Below are positions 8,254 to 18,806 of a stretch of DNA of 64,000 nt, piece after piece (the first letter of the stretch is position 1; each line of letters starts with the position of its first letter). The notes beneath the pieces were generated by a model, which was given only the letters and a program-made list of their open reading frames with translations, made no database searches and was not told the origin of the DNA. Location of the stretch: NCBI GenBank assembly GCA_963706755.1, contig CAVPNH010000011.1, forward strand, positions 62,001-126,000, written 5' to 3'. The DNA comes from RPQJ01 sp963706755 (lineage in GTDB: Bacteria; Pseudomonadota; Gammaproteobacteria; Steroidobacterales; Steroidobacteraceae). A program made the position numbers and the translations under genes.

Positions 8254-8275
8254 GGCCGGGCGCCTCCGCCCGGCC
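8254..8275. terminator. Bidirectional terminator-like hairpin between convergent genes
   Basis: GGCCGGGC (8254-8261) pairs with GCCCGGCC (8268-8275) around a 6-base loop. It lies between two convergent genes. Confidence 0.5.
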
Positions 8276-8283
8276 GTGCGCCG

Positions 8284-8859
8284 CTATTTCGAATTCGGGA
8301 CGTTGGAGACTTTCGAGGCCCCGCCGGTGTACAGGTTGGCTTCGTCGGCCACCGTGTACGTCACGGCCACGGGACGGCCGTCGGAGTCGTTCTCGCTCAG
8401 CACCCGGACCACGTAGGGCGAGTCGCTGGTCCAGAGCATGGCGGTAGAGTGCGACTGGATCGCCTGCTGGTCGCGCACCACGGCGTCAAAATCGCCGAAC
8501 GTCGTGCGGGATCGATTCACGATTGCGAGCAGCGACGGCAGCGAGGCATCCATGACCGCCGTGGCACTCGCCAGCGTGCCGTCCGTTCCGATCAGGAAGC
8601 AGAGCGTGCGGCTCTGATGCGGGGGAGGGAGCTTCAGGAGCGTCTGCCGGCTCGCAGCGCAATAGCGGTCGTGTCCCTTGTCGTCCAGGTCCCACTTGCC
8701 GCCCGGGTACTGGGCCTGGATGGCGCCCTTGTTCGCGCTCCACGGGAGGTTGAAGACGCCACCGCGGTACAAATTGCTCACTGCGCCCGCGCTCGCCTGC
8801 CCTGCGCACAGCAGGGATGCGGCCGCGGTGACGCACGCCAGGATCGGGATTCGACGCAT
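8284..8859 (-). CDS. Secreted hypothetical protein
   Basis: This 191-residue protein begins MRRIPILACVTAAASLLCAG, a clear signal peptide with likely cleavage after ASA. The ATG at 8859 has a GGAG about 10 bases upstream on the reverse strand. The mature part (LYRGGVFNLPWSANKGAIQA, then CFLIGTDGTLASATAVMDAS) looks like a small alpha/beta periplasmic domain with two Cys that could pair. No family is recognised. It is a single gene, convergent with the PNPOx-like gene. Confidence 0.65.
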   Translation of the reverse strand: MRRIPILACVTAAASLLCAGQASAGAVSNLYRGGVFNLPWSANKGAIQAQYPGGKWDLDDKGHDRYCAASRQTLLKLPPPHQSRTLCFLIGTDGTLASATAVMDASLPSLLAIVNRSRTTFGDFDAVVRDQQAIQSHSTAMLWTSDSPYVVRVLSENDSDGRPVAVTYTVADEANLYTGGASKVSNVPNSK

Positions 8860-8990
8860 GCCCAGGATCTCCAGTTTCAGGTACGGCCTCAAGTGTAGGC
8901 GTCGCGGCGACGGCCTTCGACCGCGCCCTTCCAGAACCACGACGCATTTCTCAAACGGGCCTCGACTCGTGCTGGAAATGATAAGTCGGA

Positions 8991-9608
8991 TCAGGTTTCG
9001 GCGCGACCCGGGCCGCGTGCTTCGATCTTGAGCAGGTCCTCGGGGGTGTTCACGTCGAGCGTGGCGGACGGCATCGGGATGCGCACCACGCGGTCCGAAT
9101 GCCGGTGAATCACGATCCTGGGCTCGCTCTCGCCGCGCAGGCCGAGCAGGTCGGGGAACGCCCAGCCGGGGAAGATCGCCGGGAGTCCCGGTGCGCCGTC
9201 GAAGAGTGCTGCTGCGATCAGCACGGGATGTCGCCTCCACGCGGCCGCCAGGCGCCTGAGATCGTCAGCCGTCACGGCGACCTGGTCGGCAAGCATGAGC
9301 AGCAGCCCTTCGGAGCCCGGTGGCACGGCGTTTACGGCTGATCGCACCGAGCTTGCCAGTCCCTCCCGCCAGCCCCGGTTGACGACCACAGAGGCTCCTG
9401 AGCGGCGCAGCATGGGGGCGATTTCGCCGGCACCGGCGCCGAGCACGACGCTGACCGAGTACCCTGCCGCCCGGGCGGCATTCGAGACGGCCCAGTGCAG
9501 GACGGGCGTGCCGGCCAGACGGATCAGTTGCTTGGGGCTGCCGAAACGGGTCGAAGGTCCGGCCGCGAGGACGGCCGCGTGCAGTCCGGGACAAGCAGGG
9601 TCACTCAT
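8991..9608 (-). CDS. MobA/MocA-like nucleotidyltransferase
   Basis: This 205-residue protein has the NTP_transf_3 fold. The nucleotide-binding signature appears at the N terminus as AAVLAAGPSTRFGSPKQLIR, with the metal-binding Asp in LLMLADQVAVT. The family includes MocA (molybdopterin cytidylyltransferase), MobA and sugar-nucleotide enzymes. A role in molybdenum cofactor maturation is likely for this subgroup, but no molybdoenzyme or xdhC-like gene is adjacent, so the substrate is uncertain. It is divergent from thrA. Confidence 0.75.
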   Translation of the reverse strand: MSDPACPGLHAAVLAAGPSTRFGSPKQLIRLAGTPVLHWAVSNAARAAGYSVSVVLGAGAGEIAPMLRRSGASVVVNRGWREGLASSVRSAVNAVPPGSEGLLLMLADQVAVTADDLRRLAAAWRRHPVLIAAALFDGAPGLPAIFPGWAFPDLLGLRGESEPRIVIHRHSDRVVRIPMPSATLDVNTPEDLLKIEARGPGRAET

Positions 9609-9619
9609 GGCCGCCTAGT

Positions 9620-9648
9620 TTGCCTGCCGCGCTGCAAGAAGATACAGT
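9620..9648 (+). promoter_or_regulatory. Sigma-70-type promoter candidate for the thr operon
   Basis: TTGCCT (9620-9625) and TACAGT (9643-9648) are 17 bases apart, about 100 bases before the thrA start. No threonine/isoleucine-rich leader peptide or attenuator was seen. Confidence 0.4.
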
Positions 9649-9745
9649 GACTTGCACCGAAACCGAGGTGTCCCCCGTCAGACCACGCCCGGCCTGACCC
9701 GTCGCCTGCGGGCGATCGGTCGGCGTGCCTGCGTGGGCGCCCGCA

Positions 9746-12235
9746 ATGGAGCCTGTAATCGTGGAAGCCTGGAAAGTTCACAAGTTCGGCGGGTCGAGCG
9801 TCGCGGACGCCGCCTGTATGCGGCAGGTCGCGAAGATCGTCGAGACCGATCCCGTGACGCGGAAGGCGGTCGTCCTGTCGGCCTGCCGGGGCGTCACCGA
9901 CGCCCTCCTGGGCCTCGTTGCCCTGGCCGAGCGCCAGGACCCCTCTCTTGAAGACCGGATCGAGGAACTGCGAATGCGGCACGTGGGCATGGCCCACGAA
10001 CTGCTCGACGGGCCGACGGGCGACGAATTCATCGTGCAGCTCGACCATGACTGCCAGGACATCGCCGGCATCCTCCAGGCGGTGCGCCTGGTGCGCTCGG
10101 CCTCGACGACGCTCCGGGACCTGATTTCCGGCTACGGCGAACTGTGGTCGACGCGCCTGTTCGAGCGGCTGCTCCGCGTTCGCGGCGCATCGAGCGGCCG
10201 GGTGCAGTGGCTGGACGCCCGGAAGGTCCTGCTGGTCGAGTGGGGCCCGCTCGGGCCTGGAATTCGCTGGGAGCAGTCGCGCGACAACCTGCAGCTGCAG
10301 GTCGCGCCGGATTTCACCGGCACACTGGTGGTCACGGGTTTCATCGCCACGGACACCCAGGGGCTGCAGACCACCCTCGGACGCAACGGCAGCGACTTCT
10401 CCGCATCCATCTTCGGCTCGCTGCTAGACGCGGGCGAGATCGTCATCTGGACGGACGTGGACGGCGTGCTGAGTGCCGACCCGCGCCTCGTGCCGGAAGC
10501 GCAGGTCATCGAGGCGCTCTCCTACAACGAGGCGATGGAACTCGCGTACTTCGGCGCCAAGGTCATCCACCCGCAGACCATGGCACCCGCGGTCCAGAAG
10601 CGCATCCCGATCTGGATCCGGAACACGTTCGCGCCCGAGAAGGCCGGCACGGTGATCCAGGACCGAACGGCGCCGACCCCACTGGTCAAGGGCATCACGA
10701 CCGTCGAGAAGATTGCGCTCATCAACCTCGAGGGCGCCGGCATGATCGGCGTGCCGGGCACGGCGCATCGCCTGTTCGGCGCGCTGCGCGAAGAGCGGAT
10801 CTCCGTGATCCTGATCTCGCAGGGCAGCTCCGAGCACTCGATCTGCTTCGCCGTCCCCGAGGTCGAGGCCGAACGTGCCGAGCGCGTCGTGCGGCGCGCG
10901 TTCGACCCGGAACTGCGCGAGGGCCAGATCCAGAGCATCGGGGTCAACCACGGCTGCAGCATCCTCGCGGTCGTAGGTGACGGCATGGCCGGCGCGCACG
11001 GCGTCGCGGCCCAGGTCTTCGGCGCTCTCAGCGCGGGCGGCGTGAACGTCCGCGCGATCGCGCAGGGCGCCTCGGAGCGCAACATCTCGGTGGTGATCGA
11101 CGGCCGCAGCAGCGCGCGCGCACTGCGCGCGGTGCACTCGAGCTTCTATCTGTCCGCCCACACGGTATCCATTGGACTGATCGGGCCGGGGCTCGTCGGC
11201 GGCGCGCTCCTCGACCAGGTCGCCTCGCAGGTCGAGCGCCTGGCGCGGGACTTCAAGCTGGACCTGCGGGTGCGCGGCATCGCGGGCTCGAAGGCCATGC
11301 GGCTCACGCAGGGTGCCATGGACCTCAAGCGCTGGCGCGACGAATACAAGGCGGGCGAGGGGCCGGTGGACCTCGAGCGCTTCGCCGACCATGTTCACGC
11401 AGACCAGTTCCCCCACGCGGTGATCATCGACTGCAGCGCGAGCGCGGAGGTCGCCAGCCGCTACGCGCACTGGCTGTCCGAGGGCATCCACATCGTCACG
11501 CCGAACAAGAAGGCGAACAGCGCGGGCTTCGAGTACTACGAGCGCATGCGGGACGCGCGCCGCGCGGCCGGATCCCACTACCTCTACGAAGCGACGGTCG
11601 GCGCCGGGCTCCCGGTGATCCAGACGCTGCGCGACCTGCGCGAAACGGGCGACGAGATCCGGCGCATCGAGGGCATGTTCTCCGGCACGCTCGCCTACCT
11701 CTTCAACACCTGGGACGGCAGCCAGTCCTTCTCGTCGATCGTGAGGCAGGCGAAGGCGCTCGGCTACACGGAGCCGGATCCGCGCGACGATCTCTCGGGC
11801 ATGGACGTAGCCCGCAAGCTCATCATCCTCGCTCGCGAGATGGGGCTCCGGCTCGAGATGACGGACGTCGAGGTCGAGAGCCTCGTGCCGACGGCACTCA
11901 CGAAGTGCGGAATCGACGAGTTTCTCGCCCGTCTCGTCGAGTTCGACGAGCCGATGCTCGCGCGCCTTCAGGCCGCGCGCACACGAGGGCATGTGCTGCG
12001 CTACGTCGGTTCGGTGGGCGTGGACGGGCGCGCGCAGGTCGGCCTCGTGGAACTGCCGGTCTCGCATCCGTTCGCCAACATCGCGCTGACGGACAACATC
12101 GTGCGCTTCCAGACCGCACGCTACGACACGAACCCGCTGATCGTGCAGGGGCCGGGCGCCGGTCCGGCCGTGACCGCGGCGGGCGTGTTCGCCGACCTGC
12201 TGCGCGTCTGCGCCTACCTCGGGGCCAAGCTGTGA
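9746..12235 (+). CDS. thrA: Bifunctional aspartokinase I/homoserine dehydrogenase I
   Basis: This 829-residue fusion catalyses the first and third steps from aspartate to threonine: phosphorylation of aspartate and reduction of aspartate semialdehyde. The kinase domain starts KVHKFGGSSVADA, with the substrate region GRNGSDFSASIFG. Two ACT regulatory repeats follow (ISVILISQGSSEHSICFAV and VRAIAQGASERNISVVIDG). The dehydrogenase domain begins near residue 475 with GLIGPGLVGGALLDQ and has the IVTPNKKANS and EATVGAGLPVI motifs. The length matches E. coli ThrA (820). ATG 9746 is preferred over the in-frame GTG 9725. The ACT repeats suggest threonine feedback. It overlaps thrB by 4 bases. Confidence 0.95.
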   Translation: MEPVIVEAWKVHKFGGSSVADAACMRQVAKIVETDPVTRKAVVLSACRGVTDALLGLVALAERQDPSLEDRIEELRMRHVGMAHELLDGPTGDEFIVQLDHDCQDIAGILQAVRLVRSASTTLRDLISGYGELWSTRLFERLLRVRGASSGRVQWLDARKVLLVEWGPLGPGIRWEQSRDNLQLQVAPDFTGTLVVTGFIATDTQGLQTTLGRNGSDFSASIFGSLLDAGEIVIWTDVDGVLSADPRLVPEAQVIEALSYNEAMELAYFGAKVIHPQTMAPAVQKRIPIWIRNTFAPEKAGTVIQDRTAPTPLVKGITTVEKIALINLEGAGMIGVPGTAHRLFGALREERISVILISQGSSEHSICFAVPEVEAERAERVVRRAFDPELREGQIQSIGVNHGCSILAVVGDGMAGAHGVAAQVFGALSAGGVNVRAIAQGASERNISVVIDGRSSARALRAVHSSFYLSAHTVSIGLIGPGLVGGALLDQVASQVERLARDFKLDLRVRGIAGSKAMRLTQGAMDLKRWRDEYKAGEGPVDLERFADHVHADQFPHAVIIDCSASAEVASRYAHWLSEGIHIVTPNKKANSAGFEYYERMRDARRAAGSHYLYEATVGAGLPVIQTLRDLRETGDEIRRIEGMFSGTLAYLFNTWDGSQSFSSIVRQAKALGYTEPDPRDDLSGMDVARKLIILAREMGLRLEMTDVEVESLVPTALTKCGIDEFLARLVEFDEPMLARLQAARTRGHVLRYVGSVGVDGRAQVGLVELPVSHPFANIALTDNIVRFQTARYDTNPLIVQGPGAGPAVTAAGVFADLLRVCAYLGAKL

Positions 12236-13173
12236 GCGGTACGCGCGCCAGCGCGACCGCGTTTGCGCCCGCCAGCGTCGGCAACGTGGCGGTCGGGTTC
12301 GACGTGCTCGGGCACGCGGTGGGCGCGCTCGGGGATCGCGTCAGGGCGACGCGGCGCGCCGAGCCGGGTGTGGTGATCCGCTCGATCACCGGCGTGGTGC
12401 GGGACCTGCCGCTCGCCGCGGAGAAGAACACCGCGGGCATGGCGGTGCTCACGATGCAGCGGGAGCTCGAATTGCCGTTCGGCTTCGAGCTCGACATCGA
12501 GAAGGGGATCCCGCTGGGATCGGGACTCGGCGGTTCGGCGGCCTCTGCCGTCGCGGCCGTGGTGGCGGCCGCCGCACTGGTGGACGAGCCGCTCGATCGG
12601 TTGCGGCTGCTCAAGTTCGCGATGAAGGGCGAGGCGGTGGCGAGCGGATCCGTACACGTGGACAACATCGCGCCCAGTCTCTTCGGAGGACTGGTCCTGA
12701 CGGTTGGCATCGACAACCCGCACGTGAAGCAGATCCCCGTCCCGGACAGCGTGCGCTGCGTGATCGTGCATCCGCACATGGTGCTGGCGACACGAGAGGC
12801 CCGCGCCATCCTGAGGAAGACCGTCGAGCTGCCCGACTTCATCTGGCAGCAGGCCAACCTCGCCGGCTTCCTGGCCGGCTGCTATACGTCGGACCTGGCG
12901 CTGATGCGGGAGTCGCTGCTCGACGTCGTGATCGAGCCGCAGCGTCAGGCGCTCATTCCCGGATTCGTCGAGGTGAAGCAGGGCGCGCTCCGTGCCGGCG
13001 CGATCGGCTGTTCGATCTCCGGGGCCGGGCCTACGGTGTTCGCCTGGGCCGAGGAGGCCGATGCGGAAAGCGTGCGCTCGGAAATGGTTGCCGCCTTCCT
13101 CCGTCACGGGCTCGAGACCGACAGCTGGGTGTCCGACATCGGGCGTGAGGGCGCGAGGGTGGTGGACGACTGA
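12232..13173 (+). CDS. thrB: Homoserine kinase
   Basis: This 313-residue GHMP kinase converts homoserine to O-phosphohomoserine. It starts at a GTG within a GTGA overlap with thrA, so translation is coupled. The family N terminus ATAFAPASVGNVAVGFDVLG and the ATP-binding loop GIPLGSGLGGSAASA are present, and motif 3 GCSISGAGPTVFAWA lies near the C terminus. The length and position between thrA and thrC are standard. Confidence 0.95.
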   Translation: MSGTRASATAFAPASVGNVAVGFDVLGHAVGALGDRVRATRRAEPGVVIRSITGVVRDLPLAAEKNTAGMAVLTMQRELELPFGFELDIEKGIPLGSGLGGSAASAVAAVVAAAALVDEPLDRLRLLKFAMKGEAVASGSVHVDNIAPSLFGGLVLTVGIDNPHVKQIPVPDSVRCVIVHPHMVLATREARAILRKTVELPDFIWQQANLAGFLAGCYTSDLALMRESLLDVVIEPQRQALIPGFVEVKQGALRAGAIGCSISGAGPTVFAWAEEADAESVRSEMVAAFLRHGLETDSWVSDIGREGARVVDD

Positions 13174-14477
13174 TGCGGTTCCTGAGCACCCGGGACGGTT
13201 CGCATTCCGTCGGCCTCGGCGCGGCTATTTCGCGCGGGCTGGCGCAGGACGGCGGCCTGTACGTGCCCGAGACGCTGCCGACACTCGATACGGCTGGACT
13301 GGCCGGGTGCGCGTCCCTCGCCGAACTCGCGACCCGCATGTTGCGGCCGTTCTCCGAGGGAGACGTCATGGCGGACGTCCTGCCGGCTGCTGCCGCGGAT
13401 GCGTTCTCTTTTCCCGCACCGCTCGTCGAGGTTCGCGGCGCTGCGGGCCCCCTGTCCGTGCTCGAGCTATTCCACGGGCCGACGGCAGCCTTCAAGGACT
13501 TTGGCGCACGATTCCTCGCGGCATCCCTGGAACGTATCCCGCGCCCGGATCCGCGAAAACTCACGATCCTCGTGGCGACGTCGGGGGACACCGGCGGCGC
13601 GGTGGCCTCGGCGTTCTACGACCGGCCCTGGGTGGACGTCGTCGTGCTCTATCCGCGGGGCCTGGTGTCGCAGCGGCAGGAGAAGCAGCTCGCGTGCTGG
13701 GGGCGCAACGTCCGCACGCTGGCAGTGAATGGAACGTTCGACGACTGTCAGCGGATGGTGAAGGACGCGTTCGTGGACCCGGCACTCGCCCGGGACCTGC
13801 AGCTCTCTTCGGCGAACAGCATCAACGTCGGACGGTTGCTGCCGCAGATGGTCTACTACGCCAGCAGCAGTCTCGCGCTCTCGCGCGCGGACGGGCGGGC
13901 CCCGAACTACATCATTCCCACGGGAAACCTGGGCAACGCGCTCGCCTGCGTCTGGGCCCGCGAGCTCGGGTTTCCGATCGGGGAGATCGTGCTGGCGAGC
14001 AATGCGAACGTGACGGTGCCGGAATTCCTGAGGACGGGCGAATGGCGCCCGCGCACGAGCGTGGCGACGCTCGCGTCCGCCATGGATGTCGGCAACCCGA
14101 GCAACGTGGAACGGCTGCGCTGGCTCTTTCCGGACTGGCAGGACCTGCGTGGCCGGCTGACCGCGCAGGCGGTGAGCGATGACGAGATACGCGACTCGAT
14201 CCGGCGCGATCACGCCGAACTGGGCCGGACCTGGTGCCCGCACACCGCGACGGCCGCGTGCGTGTACCGCCGGTTAGATCGGGAGAGGACCCGCCGACGA
14301 TGGGTGCTGGTGGCGACCGCCCACCCGGCGAAGTTCAACGACATCGTCGAGCCGCTGATTGGCACCACGGTACCGATTCCGTCGGCCCTCGCGGCCCTTC
14401 TTTCGCTGCCGTCGGTGCAGACGGTCGTCGAGCCGCGCCTCGACGACTTGCGGCGCGTTCTCATGGGGGTGTCATGA
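13173..14477 (+). CDS. thrC: Threonine synthase
   Basis: This 434-residue PLP enzyme converts O-phosphohomoserine to threonine, the last step of the operon. The PLP lysine lies in FHGPTAAFKDFGARF, and the phosphate-binding loop is near ATSGDTGGAVASAF. IIPTGNLGNALACVWA matches the E. coli-type threonine synthase signature. The start overlaps the thrB stop by one base (TGATG). The stop overlaps the next gene by 4 bases. Confidence 0.95.
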   Translation: MRFLSTRDGSHSVGLGAAISRGLAQDGGLYVPETLPTLDTAGLAGCASLAELATRMLRPFSEGDVMADVLPAAAADAFSFPAPLVEVRGAAGPLSVLELFHGPTAAFKDFGARFLAASLERIPRPDPRKLTILVATSGDTGGAVASAFYDRPWVDVVVLYPRGLVSQRQEKQLACWGRNVRTLAVNGTFDDCQRMVKDAFVDPALARDLQLSSANSINVGRLLPQMVYYASSSLALSRADGRAPNYIIPTGNLGNALACVWARELGFPIGEIVLASNANVTVPEFLRTGEWRPRTSVATLASAMDVGNPSNVERLRWLFPDWQDLRGRLTAQAVSDDEIRDSIRRDHAELGRTWCPHTATAACVYRRLDRERTRRRWVLVATAHPAKFNDIVEPLIGTTVPIPSALAALLSLPSVQTVVEPRLDDLRRVLMGVS

Positions 14478-15058
14478 ACATGATTCTGGGATTGCCAGCC
14501 TGGCTCTGGGTGCTGTTCGCCCTGGGGGCGATTGCGGTCGCGGCGTATTTCGTCCGTGAACTGATCCGGCAGCGTCGCGCGCGTCGCGCGATCGACAACG
14601 TGATCTCGTCGGTTGCGTTCGAGGAGCTGCGCAACGTTCTCATGCCTACTGGTACCGGCGAGCAGATTCACGTCAACTACCTGCTGCTCACGCAGCGCGG
14701 ACTGCTGGTGATCGATCTCTTCGACGTCGAGGGCGTCATCTTCGCGGGCGAAAAGATGGAGCAGTGGTCGGTCTTCGGACCCAAGCGGCACTTCACGTTT
14801 ACGAACCCGCTGCCGATGCTCTACGACCGTATGGCGGCGGTGCGACATCTGGCCGGCGAGGTTCCTGTCGAGGGACGTATCGTGTTCTCGATGCGCGGTG
14901 AATTTCCCAAGGGTCGACCGGACGTGGTACTGCGGCTCGATGCGCTGCAGGACGAATTTCCCGTCGTGGAGCGCATCCCCGGCGGTGCTGCTGCGGCATT
15001 CGCCCCGCTCTGGGAGCAGGTCACGAGGGCGGCCCAGCCGAATCCCCAGGTCGGGTAG
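14474..15058 (+). CDS. NERD (nuclease-related) domain protein, membrane-anchored
   Basis: This 194-residue protein starts with one transmembrane helix (residues about 5-25), followed by a basic stretch (RQRRARRA). The cytoplasmic domain (TGEQIHVNYLLLTQRGLLVI, then GVIFAGEKMEQWSVFG) matches the NERD domain, which is related to restriction-type nucleases. The start ATG overlaps the thrC stop (ATGA), so it is translationally coupled to the threonine operon although no link to threonine synthesis is known. The nuclease function is inferred from the fold only. Confidence 0.7.
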   Translation: MNMILGLPAWLWVLFALGAIAVAAYFVRELIRQRRARRAIDNVISSVAFEELRNVLMPTGTGEQIHVNYLLLTQRGLLVIDLFDVEGVIFAGEKMEQWSVFGPKRHFTFTNPLPMLYDRMAAVRHLAGEVPVEGRIVFSMRGEFPKGRPDVVLRLDALQDEFPVVERIPGGAAAAFAPLWEQVTRAAQPNPQVG

Positions 15059-15181
15059 GGGACATTCTCCTTTCTCGAAGATACGGGCTGTAGAAACAGG
15101 TGCTTGGCACCTGCCGGCCAATTCCCGAAAAAGGAGAATGTCCCCTATCTCTCCCGAAAAAGGAGAATGTCCCCTATCTCT
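15059..15181. repeat. Palindromic repeat element with a tandem duplicated arm
   Basis: The left arm GGGGACATTCTCCTTTCTCG (15059-15078) is the inverse complement of a right-arm core AAGGAGAATGTCCCC. That core occurs twice in tandem in a 29-base unit containing CCGAAAAAGGAG and TCCCCTATCTCT (about 15123-15181). Between the arms is a smaller inverted repeat, CAGGTGCTTGGCACCTG. Such GGGGACATTCTCC elements resemble intergenic repeats found near REP-associated transposases in gammaproteobacteria. No transposase gene is nearby, so this is probably a non-autonomous copy or a remnant. Confidence 0.65.
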
Positions 15182-15184
15182 CGC

Positions 15185-16594
<1,410 letters not shown>

Positions 16595-16661
16595 ATACTT
16601 ATCTAAAACAGTGAGTTGCGTAATATATCTAAAGTAACAAAACGATTCGCTACGGGTGCCG

Positions 16662-17459
16662 TCAGGCCGGGAAGCCGAAGAAGGCGAGGGCATTTCGCGT
16701 TGTTGCTTCGACGACGGTCGCTGTGGGCTCGCCCCGGCAGTCGGCTACCGTCTGCAGGATGTGCGGAAGGTAGCGTGGCTCGTTGCGCCGCGACTTCGGT
16801 CGCGGTACGAGGTCGCGCGGCAGCAGGTACGGGGCGTCGGTTTCCAGCATCAGTCGATCGAGCGGGATCAGCCTGACGATCTCGCGCAGGTGGTGGCCGC
16901 GGCGCTCGTCGCAGATCCAGCCGGTGATGCCGATGGACAGGCCCAGCGACAGGTAGTCGCGGAGTTCGCGCTCGTCCCCCGTGAAGCAGTGCGCCACGCC
17001 CGCGCGGAGTCGAGGCCGATAGTCGCGGAGGATCGCCATGAACGTGTCGTGCGCATCACGCTGGTGCAGGAACGCCGGCTTGCCCGTCTCGGCCGCGAGT
17101 TCCAGCTGGAGACGAAACACCCGCACCTGGTCCGCGTGTGGCGAGAAGTTGCGGAAGTAGTCGAGACCGCATTCACCGGCCGCCCCGACCTCCGGCGCCA
17201 GCATCAGGCGGCGCAGCTCCGCGACGTCGGCGTCGTGAAACTCCCGCGCATGGTGCGGGTGAATGCCTGCGGTCGCGCGGAACATCGCGGGCGCGGCCCG
17301 GGCTAGTTCGATGGCCGCGCGCGTGCTCGCGAGCGTGCTTCCAGTGATCACCATGTGGCCGACGCCCGCCGCGACCGCCGCGGCGATCACCTCGTCGCGG
17401 TCGCGGTCGAAGCTGTCGTGGGCGAGGTTGAGGCCGATGTCCGCCAGCGGCAGGGTCAT
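16662..17459 (-). CDS. tatD: TatD-family metal-dependent hydrolase
   Basis: This 265-residue TIM-barrel hydrolase belongs to the TatD DNase family, which trims 3' DNA/RNA ends and takes part in quality control. Family motifs include DIGLNLAHDSFDRDRDEVI, TAGIHPHHAREF, GECGLDYFRN, FLHQRDAHDTF, AHCFTGDERELRDYL and LMLETDAPYLLPRDL. The length fits E. coli TatD (260). ATG 17459 is preferred to longer in-frame starts because similarity begins there. TatA/B/C genes are not adjacent. Confidence 0.88.
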   Translation of the reverse strand: MTLPLADIGLNLAHDSFDRDRDEVIAAAVAAGVGHMVITGSTLASTRAAIELARAAPAMFRATAGIHPHHAREFHDADVAELRRLMLAPEVGAAGECGLDYFRNFSPHADQVRVFRLQLELAAETGKPAFLHQRDAHDTFMAILRDYRPRLRAGVAHCFTGDERELRDYLSLGLSIGITGWICDERRGHHLREIVRLIPLDRLMLETDAPYLLPRDLVPRPKSRRNEPRYLPHILQTVADCRGEPTATVVEATTRNALAFFGFPA

Positions 17460-17582
17460 GAAAGTGTCGCTGTGATAAGGTTCGAAAATTCGCGGCGCAT
17501 GCTGGGCTCCGCGCCGTGGTGCGCATTCTAGCCACCCGCGCGCAGCCACGCTGCCCGTAACACTCTGGCAACGGGATCTTCG

Positions 17583-18806
17583 ATGTCGCTGGACAAGACT
17601 GCCCTGGAGAGCCTGCGGCTCGACCGCGATTCGGACCCGGACCGGTACCGGGAGTCAGGTTCCGGTCGCAGGCGCTGGAAGCTCGCTGCCGTCGTTGCCG
17701 CGGTCCTGGCGGTGTTGATCGGCTGGCGGATGGTGAGCTCGCCCGTGCCGGTGCACACGACCGTGGTCGAGGCGCCGGCGGGCGCGTCCGACGGGGCGGT
17801 CCTGAATGCGTCCGGCTACGTCGTGGCCCGCCGGCTCGCGACGGTGAGTTCCAAGGTCACCGGTCGAATCGACGAGGTGCTCTTCGAGGAGGGCGCCAGT
17901 GTGCAGCCGGGCCAGGTGCTGGCGCGGCTCGACCCTTCGACGTCGCGGGCGGAGTACGAGGTTGCGGCCCGGGGCCTCGAGGCGGCGCGCAGCGGTCTGC
18001 GCGAAATCGAGGTGAGGCTGGATGACGCGCGCCGCACGCTCGCGCGAAACACGACCCTGGTCGAGCGGAAGCTGGTCTCGCAGAGCGTGCTCGACGGCTC
18101 CGAGGCGGAGGTCGCAGCACTCGAGGCACGCCTCGCGGCCGCGAATGCGGAGGTTGAAGTGGCCCGGAGCCGTGTTGCGCTCGCGCGGCAGGGACTCGAC
18201 GACCTCGCGATCCGCGCGCCCTTCGCGGGCGTCGTGATCTCCAAGGATGCGCAGCCCGGTGAAACGGTCTCGCCGATGTCCGCTGGCGGCGGATTCACCC
18301 GCACCGGCATCGCCACGATCGTGGACATGGAGTCGCGCGAGATCGAGGTGGACGTGAACGAGGCCTACATCAACCGCGTGCACGACGGGCAGGAGGTGGC
18401 TGCCGTGCTGGATGCCTACCCCGACTGGACCATCCCCGGCCACGTCATCAGCATCGTGCCGACGGCGGACAGGCAGAAGGCGACGGTCCGCGTGCGCATC
18501 GCCTTTGACCAGCTCGATACGCGCATCCTGCCCGACATGGGCATCAAGGTCCGATTCCTCGAGGCGCCCGGCAAGGCGGCCGCGGCGCACCCCGTGGTGC
18601 CGGCGAAAGCGGTGGTGCGCGACGGCAAGGCTGCTTTCGTGTGGGTCGTGCGCGATGGGAAGGTGGAGAAGCGCGCGGTTGAACTCGGCAAGGAAACGTC
18701 GGACGGCTATCCGGCGCTGAAGGGCCTCGACGGCGGCGAGTCAGTGGTGATCGATCCTCCGCGCCGGCTGCGGGACGGCGCGTCCGTGGATCTCAAGGGC
18801 GCGTGA
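17583..18806 (+). CDS. HlyD/MacA-type periplasmic adaptor of an ABC exporter
   Basis: This 407-residue membrane-fusion protein would bridge inner-membrane permeases to the periplasm or an outer-membrane channel. One transmembrane helix lies at residues about 38-55. A biotinyl-lipoyl-like half (GRIDEVLFEEGASVQPGQVL) is followed by a coiled-coil hairpin (about 115-200), the second lipoyl half (DDLAIRAPFAGVVISKDA) and the beta-barrel domain. It overlaps the ATPase gene by 4 bases (GTGA), and two permease genes follow, so all four form one transporter. No outer-membrane TolC-like gene is in the operon. The cargo is unknown. Confidence 0.85.
   Translation: MSLDKTALESLRLDRDSDPDRYRESGSGRRRWKLAAVVAAVLAVLIGWRMVSSPVPVHTTVVEAPAGASDGAVLNASGYVVARRLATVSSKVTGRIDEVLFEEGASVQPGQVLARLDPSTSRAEYEVAARGLEAARSGLREIEVRLDDARRTLARNTTLVERKLVSQSVLDGSEAEVAALEARLAAANAEVEVARSRVALARQGLDDLAIRAPFAGVVISKDAQPGETVSPMSAGGGFTRTGIATIVDMESREIEVDVNEAYINRVHDGQEVAAVLDAYPDWTIPGHVISIVPTADRQKATVRVRIAFDQLDTRILPDMGIKVRFLEAPGKAAAAHPVVPAKAVVRDGKAAFVWVVRDGKVEKRAVELGKETSDGYPALKGLDGGESVVIDPPRRLRDGASVDLKGA

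Noticed and set aside
9609..9745. thr leader peptide or attenuator
   Set aside because: No small frame rich in Thr/Ile codons and no terminator hairpin with a T run before thrA.
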